Origin: Bin16 sp965206315
GTDB lineage: Bacteria > Chloroflexota > Dehalococcoidia > Lucifugimonadales > Australimonadaceae
DNA: 64,000 nucleotides
Assembly: GCA_965206315.1 (NCBI GenBank)
Contig: OZ242210.1
Span: 124,001-188,000 of the forward strand
Direction of reading: 5' to 3'
Position 1 is the stretch's first letter; every line of letters starts with the position of its first letter. A program made the translations under genes and the position numbers. Below are positions 1 to 8,034 of this stretch, one piece after another. The notes below the pieces were generated by a model. It saw only the letters and a program-made list of their open reading frames with translations. It did no database searches and was not told where the DNA came from.

Positions 1-174
1 GCGCAGGCGGCGCTTCACCTCGTCCGGCAGGGACGGCGATGAGGCGGCGTCGAAGTGCAGGTGCGCGGCGGTGGCGACCTTGTTCACGTTCTGCCCGCCG
101 GGCCCGGCAGAGGTGACGTAGTGGAACTCCAGTTCGTGCTCGGCCAGATGGATGTCGTCTGTGATGGGAATCAT
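1..174 (-). CDS. arfB: ArfB/YaeJ-type peptidyl-tRNA hydrolase (C-terminus cut by window edge)
   Basis: The first 58 codons are present; the rest lies left of base 1. The catalytic GGQ of class-I release-factor-like proteins is seen at residues 26-28 inside AGPGGQNVNKV, preceded by a short N-terminus typical of ArfB rather than of full RF1/RF2. ArfB rescues stalled ribosomes by hydrolysing peptidyl-tRNA in the A site. The start is the ATG at 172-174; an ATG just upstream (180-182) runs into a stop after three codons. It is divergent from the monooxygenase at 264. The basic C-terminal tail that separates ArfB from other GGQ proteins is not visible, so the exact subfamily is slightly uncertain. 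Confidence 0.85.
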   Translation of the reverse strand, partial: MIPITDDIHLAEHELEFHYVTSAGPGGQNVNKVATAAHLHFDAASSPSLPDEVKRRLR

Positions 175-204
175 GTCTTCATGGTAACGCCTGCGCCCTC
201 TGCG

Positions 205-232
205 TTGACAGACCCCCGCCTGCTGCTATGCT
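205..232 (+). promoter_or_regulatory. Sigma-70-like promoter of the 264 monooxygenase
   Basis: A perfect TTGACA at 205-210 is followed after 16 bases by TATGCT at 227-232. A Shine-Dalgarno AAGGAG lies at 252-257, and the ATG at 264 follows. The expected transcription start is near 240. Predicted by eye only. Confidence 0.6.
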
Positions 233-263
233 CGCCCCACACCCACCCTGCCAAGGAGTACGC

Positions 264-1160
264 ATGGCGCGCAGCAGCAACAGCATCCGGTTCGGACTCA
301 ACCCGCGAGGACTCCCCTATGACCGCGTCGTCGCAGTCGCGAAGGCCGCCGAGGCCGCGGGCTTCCAGAACATCTCGTTCAGCGACAGGCCGCCCGAGAA
401 CAACCTGGAAGGCTGGACGCTCGCGACGGCTGTGGCGCTGCAGACGAGCAGCATCCGCGTGACGCACTCCACGCTCAACGTACCCTTCCGCAATCCGGCG
501 CTGCTGTCCAAGATGGCGACCGCGCTCGACAGCATCACCGGCGGCGGGCGGGTCATCCTCACGCTCGGAGCCGGGACCCAGGAGAACCACTTCACCACCT
601 ACGGCATCGAGTTCGGCTCCCCCGGCGAGCGTGTGGACGGCCTGATAGACGCCATCGAGATACTGCGCGGCACGTGGGCGAACGAGCAGTTCTCCTACAC
701 CGGCAAGCTCTACAGCGTGGAGGAGGCCACTGTCACGCCGACGCCCGTGAACGGGACGATCCCCATCTTCATCGGTGCAGCGAAGCCGCGCATGCTCCGC
801 CTGACCGGACGCACCGCAGACGGCTGGATACGGAACGGCGGGTGGCCGTCCGACCTCGACGCCTATCGCGAGCAGGTCGCGGCCATCGAAGACGCCGCGA
901 ACGCCGCCGGACGCGATCCCGGCATGATTCACCGGGTCGTGAACTGCAACGCCTACGTCGGGGACGAGGACCCGGCCACCAAGCTCGCGACGACGTTCGG
1001 GAACCCCGGCGGACTGATGGGGACGGCAGAGCAGGTGCTGGAGACCGTCGAGCAGTACCGCGAAGCCGGCGTCGACACGTTCCACGTCCAGTTCCAGAAC
1101 GACATCATCGACGAGCAGATCCCCGCGTTCGGGGAACAGGTCATCGCCAGGGCGAAGTAG
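264..1160 (+). CDS. LLM-class (luciferase-like) flavin/F420-dependent oxidoreductase
   Basis: A 298-residue protein of the bacterial luciferase-like TIM-barrel family, which oxidises or monooxygenates organic substrates with reduced FMN or coenzyme F420. The N-terminal strand (IRFGLNPRG, near residue 8), the following AKAAEAAGF helix, and the C-terminal LTGRTADGWI segment are typical of full-length members. The start is the ATG at 264, because AAGGAG stands six bases upstream; an in-frame upstream ATG at 228 lies inside the predicted promoter -10 box and is rejected. Expressed alone; convergent with the next gene. Family is secure; cofactor choice and substrate cannot be read from the sequence. 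Confidence 0.85.
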   Translation: MARSSNSIRFGLNPRGLPYDRVVAVAKAAEAAGFQNISFSDRPPENNLEGWTLATAVALQTSSIRVTHSTLNVPFRNPALLSKMATALDSITGGGRVILTLGAGTQENHFTTYGIEFGSPGERVDGLIDAIEILRGTWANEQFSYTGKLYSVEEATVTPTPVNGTIPIFIGAAKPRMLRLTGRTADGWIRNGGWPSDLDAYREQVAAIEDAANAAGRDPGMIHRVVNCNAYVGDEDPATKLATTFGNPGGLMGTAEQVLETVEQYREAGVDTFHVQFQNDIIDEQIPAFGEQVIARAK

Positions 1161-1194
1161 GACCGGCTACTCCGCGCACTCACGGAGCAGGACG

Positions 1195-2142
1195 CTAGTA
1201 GGAGGTAACGCCGAACTCGTTGCGCAGCTCGCTGCCGTCCAGGTAACGGTGCAGGTTGTCGATGAAGACGCCGCGCTGGAGGAGCCACTTGTCCGGGTCG
1301 CTGGCGGCAAGCCCGGGACTGATGATCACGTTGGGGAAATCCCACGCGGCCGAATCTTCCGGAAGCGGTTCGAATGGCGAGATGTTGATGACCGCTCCGG
1401 CGATGACGCCTCCTCGGAGGGCATCGCCCAACGCATCGAGGTCGACGATATACCCGCCCCCGACGAGGACCACCAGGATGGCGGTCGGGCGCATGAGCCT
1501 GAGCTCCCTCATCGTGATCCAGGGCCGCCTGTCACCGCCCGGCGGCCGGGCAACGACGACGTAATCGGACTCCGCCAGGAGATCGATCGTTCCGTCTGGC
1601 CCTGCTATCCAGTCCACGTAGTCCGGCTTGCGGTCCGGGCGCAGGCGCGTTGCCATCACCCGCATCCCGAATGCCCTGGCCTTCTGCGCAACCGCCGATC
1701 CGATGGCGCCCAGGCCCACTACGCCAAGCGTGCTACCCTCCAGCTTCCCCAGCCCCATGTCCGCAACCCAGCGGTGAGCACGCTGGGCCTCCACGATCTG
1801 CGGCAGTTGCTTGGTCAGCGTAAGGATCGTGGCGAACGTGAACTCGGAGAACGGCGCTCCGTGGATGCCTGTGCACGTCGTCACGCGGATAGAGCGCTCC
1901 CGCATAGACGGCGTGATATAGCTCGCCCCGCCTCCCCGCGTCACCTGCACCCACTTCAGCCAAGGCATGGCCTGAATGAAGTCGTCGCTGAACGGATCGC
2001 TCGTGAACAGGACTTCAGTGCTTGCCTGCTCCACCGGATCGAGCTCGAAGCCGGTATGGAACGTCAGGCCGGGAAACTCGCGCGCCAGAAGGGCCCGGTC
2101 CTCTTCCGACAGCGGCAGGCGTACCCAGACGCTGCCCGTCAT
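1195..2142 (-). CDS. D-2-hydroxyacid dehydrogenase fold protein lacking the Arg-Glu-His catalytic residues
   Basis: A 315-residue protein with the two-domain architecture of D-isomer 2-hydroxyacid dehydrogenases. The NAD-binding motif GLGAIGSAVAQKA is intact and the substrate-domain segment PWLKWVQVTRGGG is recognisable. The family's three catalytic residues are gone: the Arg of the usual NxARGG is Gly228 (VGGGY), the Glu of DVFExEP is Pro256, and the His of TPHxA is Gly277. It may therefore bind NAD(H) without acting as a normal dehydrogenase. The start at 2142 has GGGAGG just upstream. It lies 17 bases after the amidohydrolase and is probably co-transcribed with it. Confidence 0.8.
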   Translation of the reverse strand: MTGSVWVRLPLSEEDRALLAREFPGLTFHTGFELDPVEQASTEVLFTSDPFSDDFIQAMPWLKWVQVTRGGGASYITPSMRERSIRVTTCTGIHGAPFSEFTFATILTLTKQLPQIVEAQRAHRWVADMGLGKLEGSTLGVVGLGAIGSAVAQKARAFGMRVMATRLRPDRKPDYVDWIAGPDGTIDLLAESDYVVVARPPGGDRRPWITMRELRLMRPTAILVVLVGGGYIVDLDALGDALRGGVIAGAVINISPFEPLPEDSAAWDFPNVIISPGLAASDPDKWLLQRGVFIDNLHRYLDGSELRNEFGVTSY

Positions 2143-2159
2143 CGGCAACCTCCCTCGCC

Positions 2160-3716
2160 CTACGACTTCCGCAGCGCGCGCCCCGGAAGCGCGCCGGTGT
2201 GCCGCCCATGCTCCCACACGAGCGTGCCGTTGACGAACACATACTCGATGCCTGTCGCCAGCTGCTTCGGTGACTCGAACGTGGCCTGCGCACGCACACG
2301 CTCCGGGTCGAACACCACCACGTCGGCCTTCGCACCGTCGCGCAGCACGCCGCGGTCGCGCAACCCAAGCCGTCGAGCCGAAGCTCCTGTCATCTTGTGC
2401 ACCGCGTCCTCGAGCCGGAGCGTCCCTTCCTCTACCGCCTGCCCCAGCAGATACGGAAACGTGCCGTAGGTGCGCGGGTTCGGCATCTCGCCGGTCATGA
2501 GGCCATCGCTGCCCACCATCTGCGCCGGATGCGCCATGATGGTGCGCACGTTATCCGGGTTGCCGGTTCGTGCGACGAACGCCACTTCCAACCGCTCCTC
2601 GATGAGCAGGTCGCAGATGGTGTCCACCATCCGCTTGCCCTGGGCGTCCGCCATGTCCTGCAGCGAGCGCCCTTCCCACTCCTTGTTCTTCTCGGAACCG
2701 ACATGCGCGAACATGTAGTCGGCCAGGGAGCCGCCCCACTGCGGATAGACGCCGTCCGCTATCCGGTCGCGCACGTCCTTGTCCGCGATACGCTGCAGCA
2801 GCATCTCCGGCCCGCCCTCGTGCACCCACGGCGGGATGAGGGACAGCAGGATCGTGCTCGCCGCAGGGTACGGGTACTGGTCGAACGTCACGTCGACGCC
2901 GGCGGAGCGCGACTCGTCCACAAGCGCAACCATCCGTTCGCCCATGCCGGGGACGGGGTTGTGATAGTGCGATATCTGCACCGGCGCGCCCGACTCCCTG
3001 CCGACCGCGACCGCCTCGCGGAACGGGTCCAACAGTCCGTCACCGAGCGCATAGCGACTGTGTGTCACATAGATGCCGCCGTAGGGCGCGACAGCACCGG
3101 CGATCTCGGTCAGCTCGTGCGTGTCGCTGTAGATGTTCGGCACGTACGTCAGACCGGTGGAGAAGCCGAATGCGCCGTCGCGCATCCCCTGCACCGCCAG
3201 CTCCCGCATCCGCGCCAGCTCGGCATCCGTCGGCAGACGGTTCGCCCATCCCATCGCTTCGATGCGGAGCGCCGCGTGCGGTACGAAGTACACGACGTTG
3301 CAAGACGATGCGCCTTCGAACAGATCGAGGAACGACGCCACCGACGTCCACTCGGTGCCCTCGGGCGGGCGGCCGTTCACGGCGGCGAGATAGTCTACGA
3401 GGTGCTGCCGGTTGGCGGGAGAGATGGGCGCGTAGGAAAGACCGTCCTGTCCCAGAGCCTCAGTCGTCACACCCTGGCTCACCTTCGGTTCATGGCGCGG
3501 CGAGGAGAGCAGCGCGAAGTCCGAGTGGGAGTGCATGTCGATGAAGCCGGGGCAGACCGCCATGCCGGACGCGTCTATCGTGCGCCCCGCCTCGACGTTC
3601 GACACGTCGCCTTCGAGCACCGTGACGGTGTCGCCCTCGATGGCAACGGCGGCGTGGAACCACGCACGCCCCGCACCGTCGATCACCTTCCCGTTCACGA
3701 TGAGCGTATCGAACAT
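2160..3716 (-). CDS. N-acyl-D-amino-acid deacylase (D-aminoacylase)-type amidohydrolase
   Basis: A 518-residue member of the D-aminoacylase/dihydroorotase-like amidohydrolases, which hydrolyse N-acyl D-amino acids or related amides. The N-terminal beta-sandwich start (LIVNGKVIDGAGR), the metal motif GFIDMHSHSD near residue 58, THSRY and QISHYHN mid-protein, GSDG, and the family signature PNPRTYGTFPYLLG are all visible. The C-terminal KADVVVFDPE strand closes the sandwich. The region where D-aminoacylases usually carry a metal-ligand cysteine reads GQDGLSYAP, with Asp instead, so the substrate may differ. It is the middle gene of a minus-strand unit between the cNMP-like regulator and the dehydrogenase homologue. 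Confidence 0.82.
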   Translation of the reverse strand: MFDTLIVNGKVIDGAGRAWFHAAVAIEGDTVTVLEGDVSNVEAGRTIDASGMAVCPGFIDMHSHSDFALLSSPRHEPKVSQGVTTEALGQDGLSYAPISPANRQHLVDYLAAVNGRPPEGTEWTSVASFLDLFEGASSCNVVYFVPHAALRIEAMGWANRLPTDAELARMRELAVQGMRDGAFGFSTGLTYVPNIYSDTHELTEIAGAVAPYGGIYVTHSRYALGDGLLDPFREAVAVGRESGAPVQISHYHNPVPGMGERMVALVDESRSAGVDVTFDQYPYPAASTILLSLIPPWVHEGGPEMLLQRIADKDVRDRIADGVYPQWGGSLADYMFAHVGSEKNKEWEGRSLQDMADAQGKRMVDTICDLLIEERLEVAFVARTGNPDNVRTIMAHPAQMVGSDGLMTGEMPNPRTYGTFPYLLGQAVEEGTLRLEDAVHKMTGASARRLGLRDRGVLRDGAKADVVVFDPERVRAQATFESPKQLATGIEYVFVNGTLVWEHGRHTGALPGRALRKS

Positions 3717-3734
3717 GGGCTTCGCCCGATGACC

Positions 3735-4283
3735 TTAGTCCGGGTGGCGGGCGCGGCTCGCGGCCTGCGACACCTGCACCGCACGCTGGGCCATGACCGC
3801 TTCCGCCAGCGTGTGGAACCGCCCCGAGACCACTTTGAGCACTTGGCCGAGCAGTCGATAGCCGACGTGCGGATCGCGCACGCACAGGTCCGCGAGCTGC
3901 GAACCTTCGAACCGCGCGAGCGTTGCATCCGTCACGCACACGGCAGTGAGGGAGTAGACGAACGGCTCCACGAGCGCGGACCAGCCGAATATCTGGCCCG
4001 CCTTGGCCGTGGAGACCTTGCGGTGCGGGGTGTCGATGCCCCACCACTCGGGCACGTTCATGCGCAGCTCCACCTCGCCGTCGAGCGCGACATAGAGGTG
4101 CTGGGCATACTCCCCGCTTCTGAACAGTTCGCTGCCCGCTTCGGCGGTGACCGTCGTCGCCAGGTCCTGGAAGCGCTCGATGTGGATGGGGCTGAAGCCC
4201 TTGAGCAACTCGCTGTGTGCTAGCACATTCTCCAACGCGGCCCTCCCAGCAGCGATCGTGTTGTCAGCAACGGGTCGCACCAC
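3735..4283 (-). CDS. Crp-like cyclic-nucleotide-binding-domain protein without DNA-binding domain
   Basis: 182 residues, beginning with GTG (4281-4283, or the next GTG at 4278). Residues about 25-145 form a cNMP-binding beta-roll: LLKGFSPIHIERF, GSELFRSGEYAQHLYVAL and GQIFGWSALVEP match the family pattern. No helix-turn-helix follows; the C-terminal 35 residues are helical and basic. The Arg that contacts the nucleotide phosphate in CRP/PKA is not apparent after FGWSALVEP, so it may sense another ligand or act as a protein-interaction module. It is the first gene of the unit running to 1195, and its start codon lies in the loop of an inverted repeat (4273-4296). Confidence 0.72.
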   Translation of the reverse strand: MVRPVADNTIAAGRAALENVLAHSELLKGFSPIHIERFQDLATTVTAEAGSELFRSGEYAQHLYVALDGEVELRMNVPEWWGIDTPHRKVSTAKAGQIFGWSALVEPFVYSLTAVCVTDATLARFEGSQLADLCVRDPHVGYRLLGQVLKVVSGRFHTLAEAVMAQRAVQVSQAASRARHPD

Positions 4284-4296
4284 ACGCAGTGCGACC
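4273..4296 (-). promoter_or_regulatory. Perfect 8-bp inverted repeat enclosing the start codon of the cNMP-like gene
   Basis: GGTCGCAC at 4273-4280 and GTGCGACC at 4289-4296 pair perfectly around an 8-base loop. In the minus-strand mRNA the first GTG is in the loop and the second in the stem. It could act as an autoregulatory operator or as a hairpin limiting initiation. No function is proven. Confidence 0.4.
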
Positions 4297-4342
4297 TGTT
4301 ACAGAAAATAGCGTAGCAGATGAGGCATTCTCCGTTGCAGGT

Positions 4343-5332
4343 TCACGGTGAGAGATCGATGACGATGTTCCCTATCGCGGTGTTACTCTCCTGGAGTTCA
4401 TGCGCGGCAGCGATGTCGTCCAGCGGCATGACCGCCGCGATGGGATGCGTGAGCGCACCATCGGCGATGGCGCTCGCGATGTCGTCCACGGCCTGCTGCT
4501 TCGCCGGCTCCGGCTCCGAGTAGACGAGCACGAAATGCACCGTCGCGTTCTTCCGCGAGAGCGCCTGGTACTCCACCGCGGGCTCGCGGTCGCCGGTCGA
4601 CGCATAGGACCCGATGGCGCCGTTCAGCCGCAGCGCGCGCTTGCTGGCAGCGAGGTTCCCGCCGAAGTCGACCTCGACGATGCGCTCGACGCCCTCGCCG
4701 CCGGTGAGCTCCAGCACACGCTCCCCCACGTCTTCCGTGCGGTAGTTGACCGTGTGGTCGGCGCCGGCGCGCAGAGCATGCCCCGCCTTCTCGTCCGAAC
4801 TCACCGTGGCGATGACCGTCGCCCCGCCCCACTTCGCGAGCTGGATGGCGCAGTGCCCCACCGCGCCCGCTCCTCCGGTCACGAGGACGGTCATCCCGTT
4901 CACCGGCCCGCTGGCGAACAGGCAGCGGTGCGCCGTCATCGCAGGGATGCCGATGCACGCGCCCTCCGGGAACGACACGCTCTCCGGAAGCACCGGAGCA
5001 TGGGCCGACGGCAGCGCGATGTACTCGGCCGCAGTGCCGAACGGACGCTGCCACTGGCCTTCGAACAGCCAGACACGCTCGCCGACCCTGCCTGCGTCCA
5101 CGCCCGGACCAACCGCCTCGATGACGCCCGCGCCGTCGCTATGGGGGATAACGCGCGGGAACGGCATCTGCGGCCCGCGCGAGCCGGTACGCGACTTCCA
5201 GTCCGACGGGTTCACGCCGGACGCGTGGACGCGCACCAGCACCTCGCCGTATCCCGGCTCCGGGTCCGGCATCTCACCGACGTGGAAGACGTCCCGCGCG
5301 GGGCCGTACCGCTCGTACCACGCTGCTCTCAT
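4343..5332 (-). CDS. Zinc-independent NADPH:quinone oxidoreductase (MDR superfamily)
   Basis: 329 residues of the medium-chain dehydrogenase/reductase superfamily, quinone-oxidoreductase branch, which reduces quinones or alpha,beta-unsaturated carbonyls with NADPH. GVNPSDWKSR (near residue 40) and IPHSDGAGVIEAVG are the GroES-like domain marks. The nucleotide-binding motif is VTGGAGAVGHCAIQLAKWGG. The zinc-ligand pattern of alcohol dehydrogenases is absent. It is the last gene of the HbpS-Ldh-QOR unit, 15 bases after Ldh. Substrate unknown. Confidence 0.85.
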   Translation of the reverse strand: MRAAWYERYGPARDVFHVGEMPDPEPGYGEVLVRVHASGVNPSDWKSRTGSRGPQMPFPRVIPHSDGAGVIEAVGPGVDAGRVGERVWLFEGQWQRPFGTAAEYIALPSAHAPVLPESVSFPEGACIGIPAMTAHRCLFASGPVNGMTVLVTGGAGAVGHCAIQLAKWGGATVIATVSSDEKAGHALRAGADHTVNYRTEDVGERVLELTGGEGVERIVEVDFGGNLAASKRALRLNGAIGSYASTGDREPAVEYQALSRKNATVHFVLVYSEPEPAKQQAVDDIASAIADGALTHPIAAVMPLDDIAAAHELQESNTAIGNIVIDLSP

Positions 5333-5347
5333 CCTGCCGTCCGCCTC

Positions 5348-6424
5348 CTATACCTCGCACTCGACGTCGAACTCGGCGCAGACGCCCCGGAACCAGTCGA
5401 CCACTTCGCGATGCAAGGGGATGCCCTTCACAGAGCGTTCTTCCAGCGCGTCCCACTCCGGGTCGCCCGCCACCATCACGCGGTCGTGGCCCGTCGCCGG
5501 GGGCGTCGCCTTTAACTCGCGGATGAAGTCGTCCATGCGCGCCTTGAACTCGCCCACGTCGCTGAACGCGTCGATGTTGTACGCCGCGACGTAGTGGCGG
5601 TAGTTCTGCCGTCCGGCCTGCATCCCGTAGTCCGTCCCCGAGAGCACGGAGCAGAGGATGTCGACCGCCACCGCCAGGCCATAACCCTTGTGGGAACCCG
5701 AGTCGCGGTTGGTGCCGAGCGGCAGCAGGATGTAATCGTCAGGCACGGGCGCAGGCTCCATCACCGGCGTGCCGTCCTCCGCCGCGATGGTCCCCGGCGG
5801 CAGCAGCGTGCCCATCCGTCGAGCGTTCCGTACCTTGTTCACCGGCACCACGCTCGTCGCCATGTCGAACACCCATGGACGCTCCTCCTGCGTGGGTGCA
5901 GCGATAGCGATGGGGTTCGTGCCGAGACGCGGCGCCCGTCCGAACGTCGGCGCGACGTCCGGGCCTGTCGCCGTCATGCAGACGCCGATCATGTCGTGCG
6001 GCAGCGCGAGCATCGCGTGGTAGGCCGCCATGCCGACGTGTCCGCCGTTGAACATCGTGACGACGCCGATGCCCGTGCTCCGCGCTTTCTCGATGGCGAT
6101 CTCCATCGCCTTGGGCGCGATGATGACACCGAGTCCACGGTCGCAGTCGATGTTGGCGGAAGCGGCGCGCTCCCGCACGATGCGCCACTGCGGCGCGGTC
6201 TTCTGCACGCCGCTCTGGTAGCGGTCCAGGTAGACCTTGAGCATGTTGGAGACGCCGTGGCTGTCCACGCCGCGCAGGTCGGCGGTGACGAGCACGTCAG
6301 TCGCGAGCGCGGCGTCAGCCTGGTCGAGCCCCACCTTCCTGAACAGCGCCTCCGTGGCCTCGCGCAGCGGTCCAGCCTGTACGCGAACTGCTTCCTCTTC
6401 CCGGATGTGGAAGCTCTGCGTCAC
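5348..6424 (-). CDS. Ldh-family (malate/L-lactate/ureidoglycolate dehydrogenase type 2) oxidoreductase
   Basis: 358 residues of the NAD(P)-dependent Ldh2 family, which is unrelated to classical Rossmann LDH and oxidises 2-hydroxy acids such as malate, sulfolactate or ureidoglycolate. Signatures: RGVDSHGV near residue 54 with the catalytic His, FNGGHVGMAAYHAML, PTFGRAPRLGTNPIA, and the NRDSGSHKGYGLA segment. The ATG overlaps the stop of the HbpS-like gene by ATGA, indicating translational coupling. The quinone oxidoreductase follows. A 2-hydroxy acid is the likely substrate class; the specific acid cannot be told. Confidence 0.88.
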   Translation of the reverse strand: MTQSFHIREEEAVRVQAGPLREATEALFRKVGLDQADAALATDVLVTADLRGVDSHGVSNMLKVYLDRYQSGVQKTAPQWRIVRERAASANIDCDRGLGVIIAPKAMEIAIEKARSTGIGVVTMFNGGHVGMAAYHAMLALPHDMIGVCMTATGPDVAPTFGRAPRLGTNPIAIAAPTQEERPWVFDMATSVVPVNKVRNARRMGTLLPPGTIAAEDGTPVMEPAPVPDDYILLPLGTNRDSGSHKGYGLAVAVDILCSVLSGTDYGMQAGRQNYRHYVAAYNIDAFSDVGEFKARMDDFIRELKATPPATGHDRVMVAGDPEWDALEERSVKGIPLHREVVDWFRGVCAEFDVECEV

Positions 6425-6834
6425 GACTGCGCCTCCAGCGCTGCGAGCCCCGCCGCGGCGACCGCCTCATCCTCCGCCGGACGCGCGCCGCTGACGCCTA
6501 TCGCGCCGACCATCGTGCCATCCGGCCTGCGAACGGGCAGCGCGCCCTGCCACGGGATGAGCCGCCCGTTCTCCATCATCGAGAGCGCGCGGACGACCGG
6601 CTGGTCCCAGCGGTCGCTCAGGTCGCCGCTCGGCATGTCCCACGCGGCCGACGCAGCAGCCTTGCCCTGGGAGATGGGGACGCTGCGCCAGAGCGCGCCG
6701 TCCATGCGGTTCAGCGCAACGAGGTCGCCGCGCGGGTCGAGCACCGCGATGCTGACCCGGATGCCGAGCTCTTCGGCCTTCGCACGCCCCGCCTCGAGCA
6801 TCCGTATCGCCTCGTCCAGTCGCAACGGTTCCAT
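6421..6834 (-). CDS. HbpS/GlcG-like (DUF336) protein
   Basis: 137 residues of the DUF336 family, whose members include the haem-binding HbpS and GlcG of glycolate clusters; many have no known activity. The AVLDPRGDLVALNRMDGA strand-turn and the closing VSGARPAEDEAVAAAGL motif are diagnostic. The start is the ATG at 6832-6834 with GGGAGG seven bases upstream; the upstream extension to 6873 has no ribosome site. It is the first gene of the unit and carries a long (about 230-base) 5' leader holding the predicted structured RNA. Pairing with 2-hydroxyacid oxidation genes, as here, is common for this family. Confidence 0.85.
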   Translation of the reverse strand: MEPLRLDEAIRMLEAGRAKAEELGIRVSIAVLDPRGDLVALNRMDGALWRSVPISQGKAAASAAWDMPSGDLSDRWDQPVVRALSMMENGRLIPWQGALPVRRPDGTMVGAIGVSGARPAEDEAVAAAGLAALEAQS

Positions 6835-6963
6835 AGCCACGCCTCCCTGAGTGCGAGGGGGAGGATAGCGCATAACGCGGACGTGCGGGGTGTGAGCGAG
6901 GATCGAGGGGTGGCGGGGCTTCCGGGATTCGTGTATAACACCCCGACTTGGGTTAAATGAGGT

Positions 6964-7067
6964 GTCCTGAGCAACTGGGGCGCCCGAGCTCGCCGTTTGG
7001 AGTCGGCCCCCCAGTCCCCCGGGGCCACCTCGTCCTGCGGCTCACTCAAACCACAGTCACTCAGGAC
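6964..7067 (-). ncRNA. Predicted three-way-junction structured RNA (5' leader or small RNA)
   Basis: Read on the minus strand, three helices close around a junction. P1 pairs 7060-7067 with 6964-6971 (GTCCTGAG/CTCAGGAC, 8 bp perfect). P2 pairs 7051-7056 with 7035-7040 (CTGTGG/CCGCAG, 10-base loop). P3 pairs 7009-7015 with 6974-6980 (ACTGGGG/CCCCAGT). P2 contains a G-U pair that would be a C-A mismatch on the plus strand, favouring minus-strand transcription. The 5' end of P1 falls at the start expected from the promoter at 7075-7104. I do not recognise the core of any riboswitch class I know. It could be a cis-regulator of the HbpS-Ldh-QOR unit or an independent sRNA. Confidence 0.45.
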
Positions 7068-7074
7068 GGGGTGA

Positions 7075-7104
7075 ATCTTAAACAGCGCGTTAAAGCACTG
7101 TCAA
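7075..7104 (-). promoter_or_regulatory. Sigma-70-like promoter of the HbpS-Ldh-QOR unit
   Basis: On the minus strand TTGACA (7099-7104) is followed after 18 bases by TAAGAT (7075-7080). The predicted transcription start is about 7067, the first base of the structured RNA. Confidence 0.55.
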
Positions 7105-7240
7105 GCGATTTCGAGCCGATTTCAGCGCAGTTTTGCCGGCACCCTCATACTGATACCCGGATGCCGGTTTTACGAGTGCCCGTATCAATAGCAGGCCACT
7201 TCGGCATCTGCGCGTCAACCCCCTTGCGTCCTCCCCTGCC

Positions 7241-8026
7241 CTACGATTCGTAACCCAGGCGCTCCATGGTCTGGTCGTCGGTGCCCGGCATGACGTACGG
7301 CGGGCGGCGCTCGGCCGTGACGGAGACATTCGGGTCCTCGAGGTCGACGCCCATGAACACCAACTGGCGTGTCGCGATGTGCTCGACGCCCCCGCTGCCG
7401 AGCACGCGGAAGGGGCGGTCGTGCCCCGGATAGATGACCTCCGCCTCCTCGAGCACGCGCTCGATGCTCCGCTGCGAGTCCTCCTCGCTCCAGAAGACGT
7501 TGGCGTTCACCTTCGTCATCGCCACCTGCGCATTCGCCACGCCGTCGCCTGTTATCGCGACCGGCCCTTCCGGCGTATCGACGATAACGGCCATCGTCCC
7601 GGCGGAGTGCCCGGGGGTGTGCAGGATGCGCACCCCCTGCTCGATCTCGTAGCCGTCCTCGACCTCCTTGAGGTTGGGGATCGTGTCGAGCATCGCGCTC
7701 GTCCAGAGCGGTGTGGCCCAGTCGTTCGGGTGGGGATTGCGCGCGTACCGCCGCTCCCACTCGTGGATCAGCACCTCCGCAGTGTCGAGCACGTCGTAGT
7801 TCTGTGCGTGGTCCCAGTGCGAGTGGGTCATCACCGCAACGTCGATGTCCGACGGCTCCAGGCCGCGTTCGGCGAGCGCCTCGAGCAAAGCGCGCCGCCG
7901 GCCGACGTGACCCGTGTCGACGACGATGTTGCGGTCGCCCCGGACCAGCAGCGTGCTGCAGTAGCCGATGGAGCCGTAGTTGGTGGCGATGGACTCTCCG
8001 TGCAGCAGTACGTCGACCGTCGGCAT
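7241..8026 (-). CDS. Metallo-beta-lactamase-fold hydrolase (lactonase-like)
   Basis: 261 residues of the MBL superfamily, closest in pattern to N-acyl-homoserine-lactonase-like and related hydrolases. The zinc motif HSHWDH is seen at MTHSHWDHAQNYD near residue 68, with HTPGHSAGTMAVIV and AITGDG supplying the further metal ligands. Zinc hydrolases of this group open lactones or hydrolyse thioesters and phosphoesters. The start ATG at 8026 has GGAG upstream. It follows the amidohydrolase at 8035 by eight bases, so the two probably act on the same substrate. No signal peptide; cytoplasmic. Confidence 0.82.
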   Translation of the reverse strand: MPTVDVLLHGESIATNYGSIGYCSTLLVRGDRNIVVDTGHVGRRRALLEALAERGLEPSDIDVAVMTHSHWDHAQNYDVLDTAEVLIHEWERRYARNPHPNDWATPLWTSAMLDTIPNLKEVEDGYEIEQGVRILHTPGHSAGTMAVIVDTPEGPVAITGDGVANAQVAMTKVNANVFWSEEDSQRSIERVLEEAEVIYPGHDRPFRVLGSGGVEHIATRQLVFMGVDLEDPNVSVTAERRPPYVMPGTDDQTMERLGYES

Positions 8027-8034
8027 GGCGTCTC

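Larger units (their letters stand above)
6835..7240. other. 406-base intergenic region
   Basis: No convincing CDS is present. It holds a minus-strand promoter (7075-7104), a predicted three-way-junction RNA starting at the inferred transcription start (6964-7067), and about 130 bases of further leader before the HbpS-like gene. The remaining part (7105-7240) shows nothing recognisable. Confidence 0.6.

Noticed and set aside
2397..4223. 608-codon plus-strand frame
   Set aside because: His/Arg-rich shadow over the D-aminoacylase-type and cNMP-like genes.
6964..7067. Known riboswitch (TPP, SAM, FMN, cobalamin, glycine, fluoride)
   Set aside because: None of the conserved core strings I know for these classes is present; kept as an unclassified structure.
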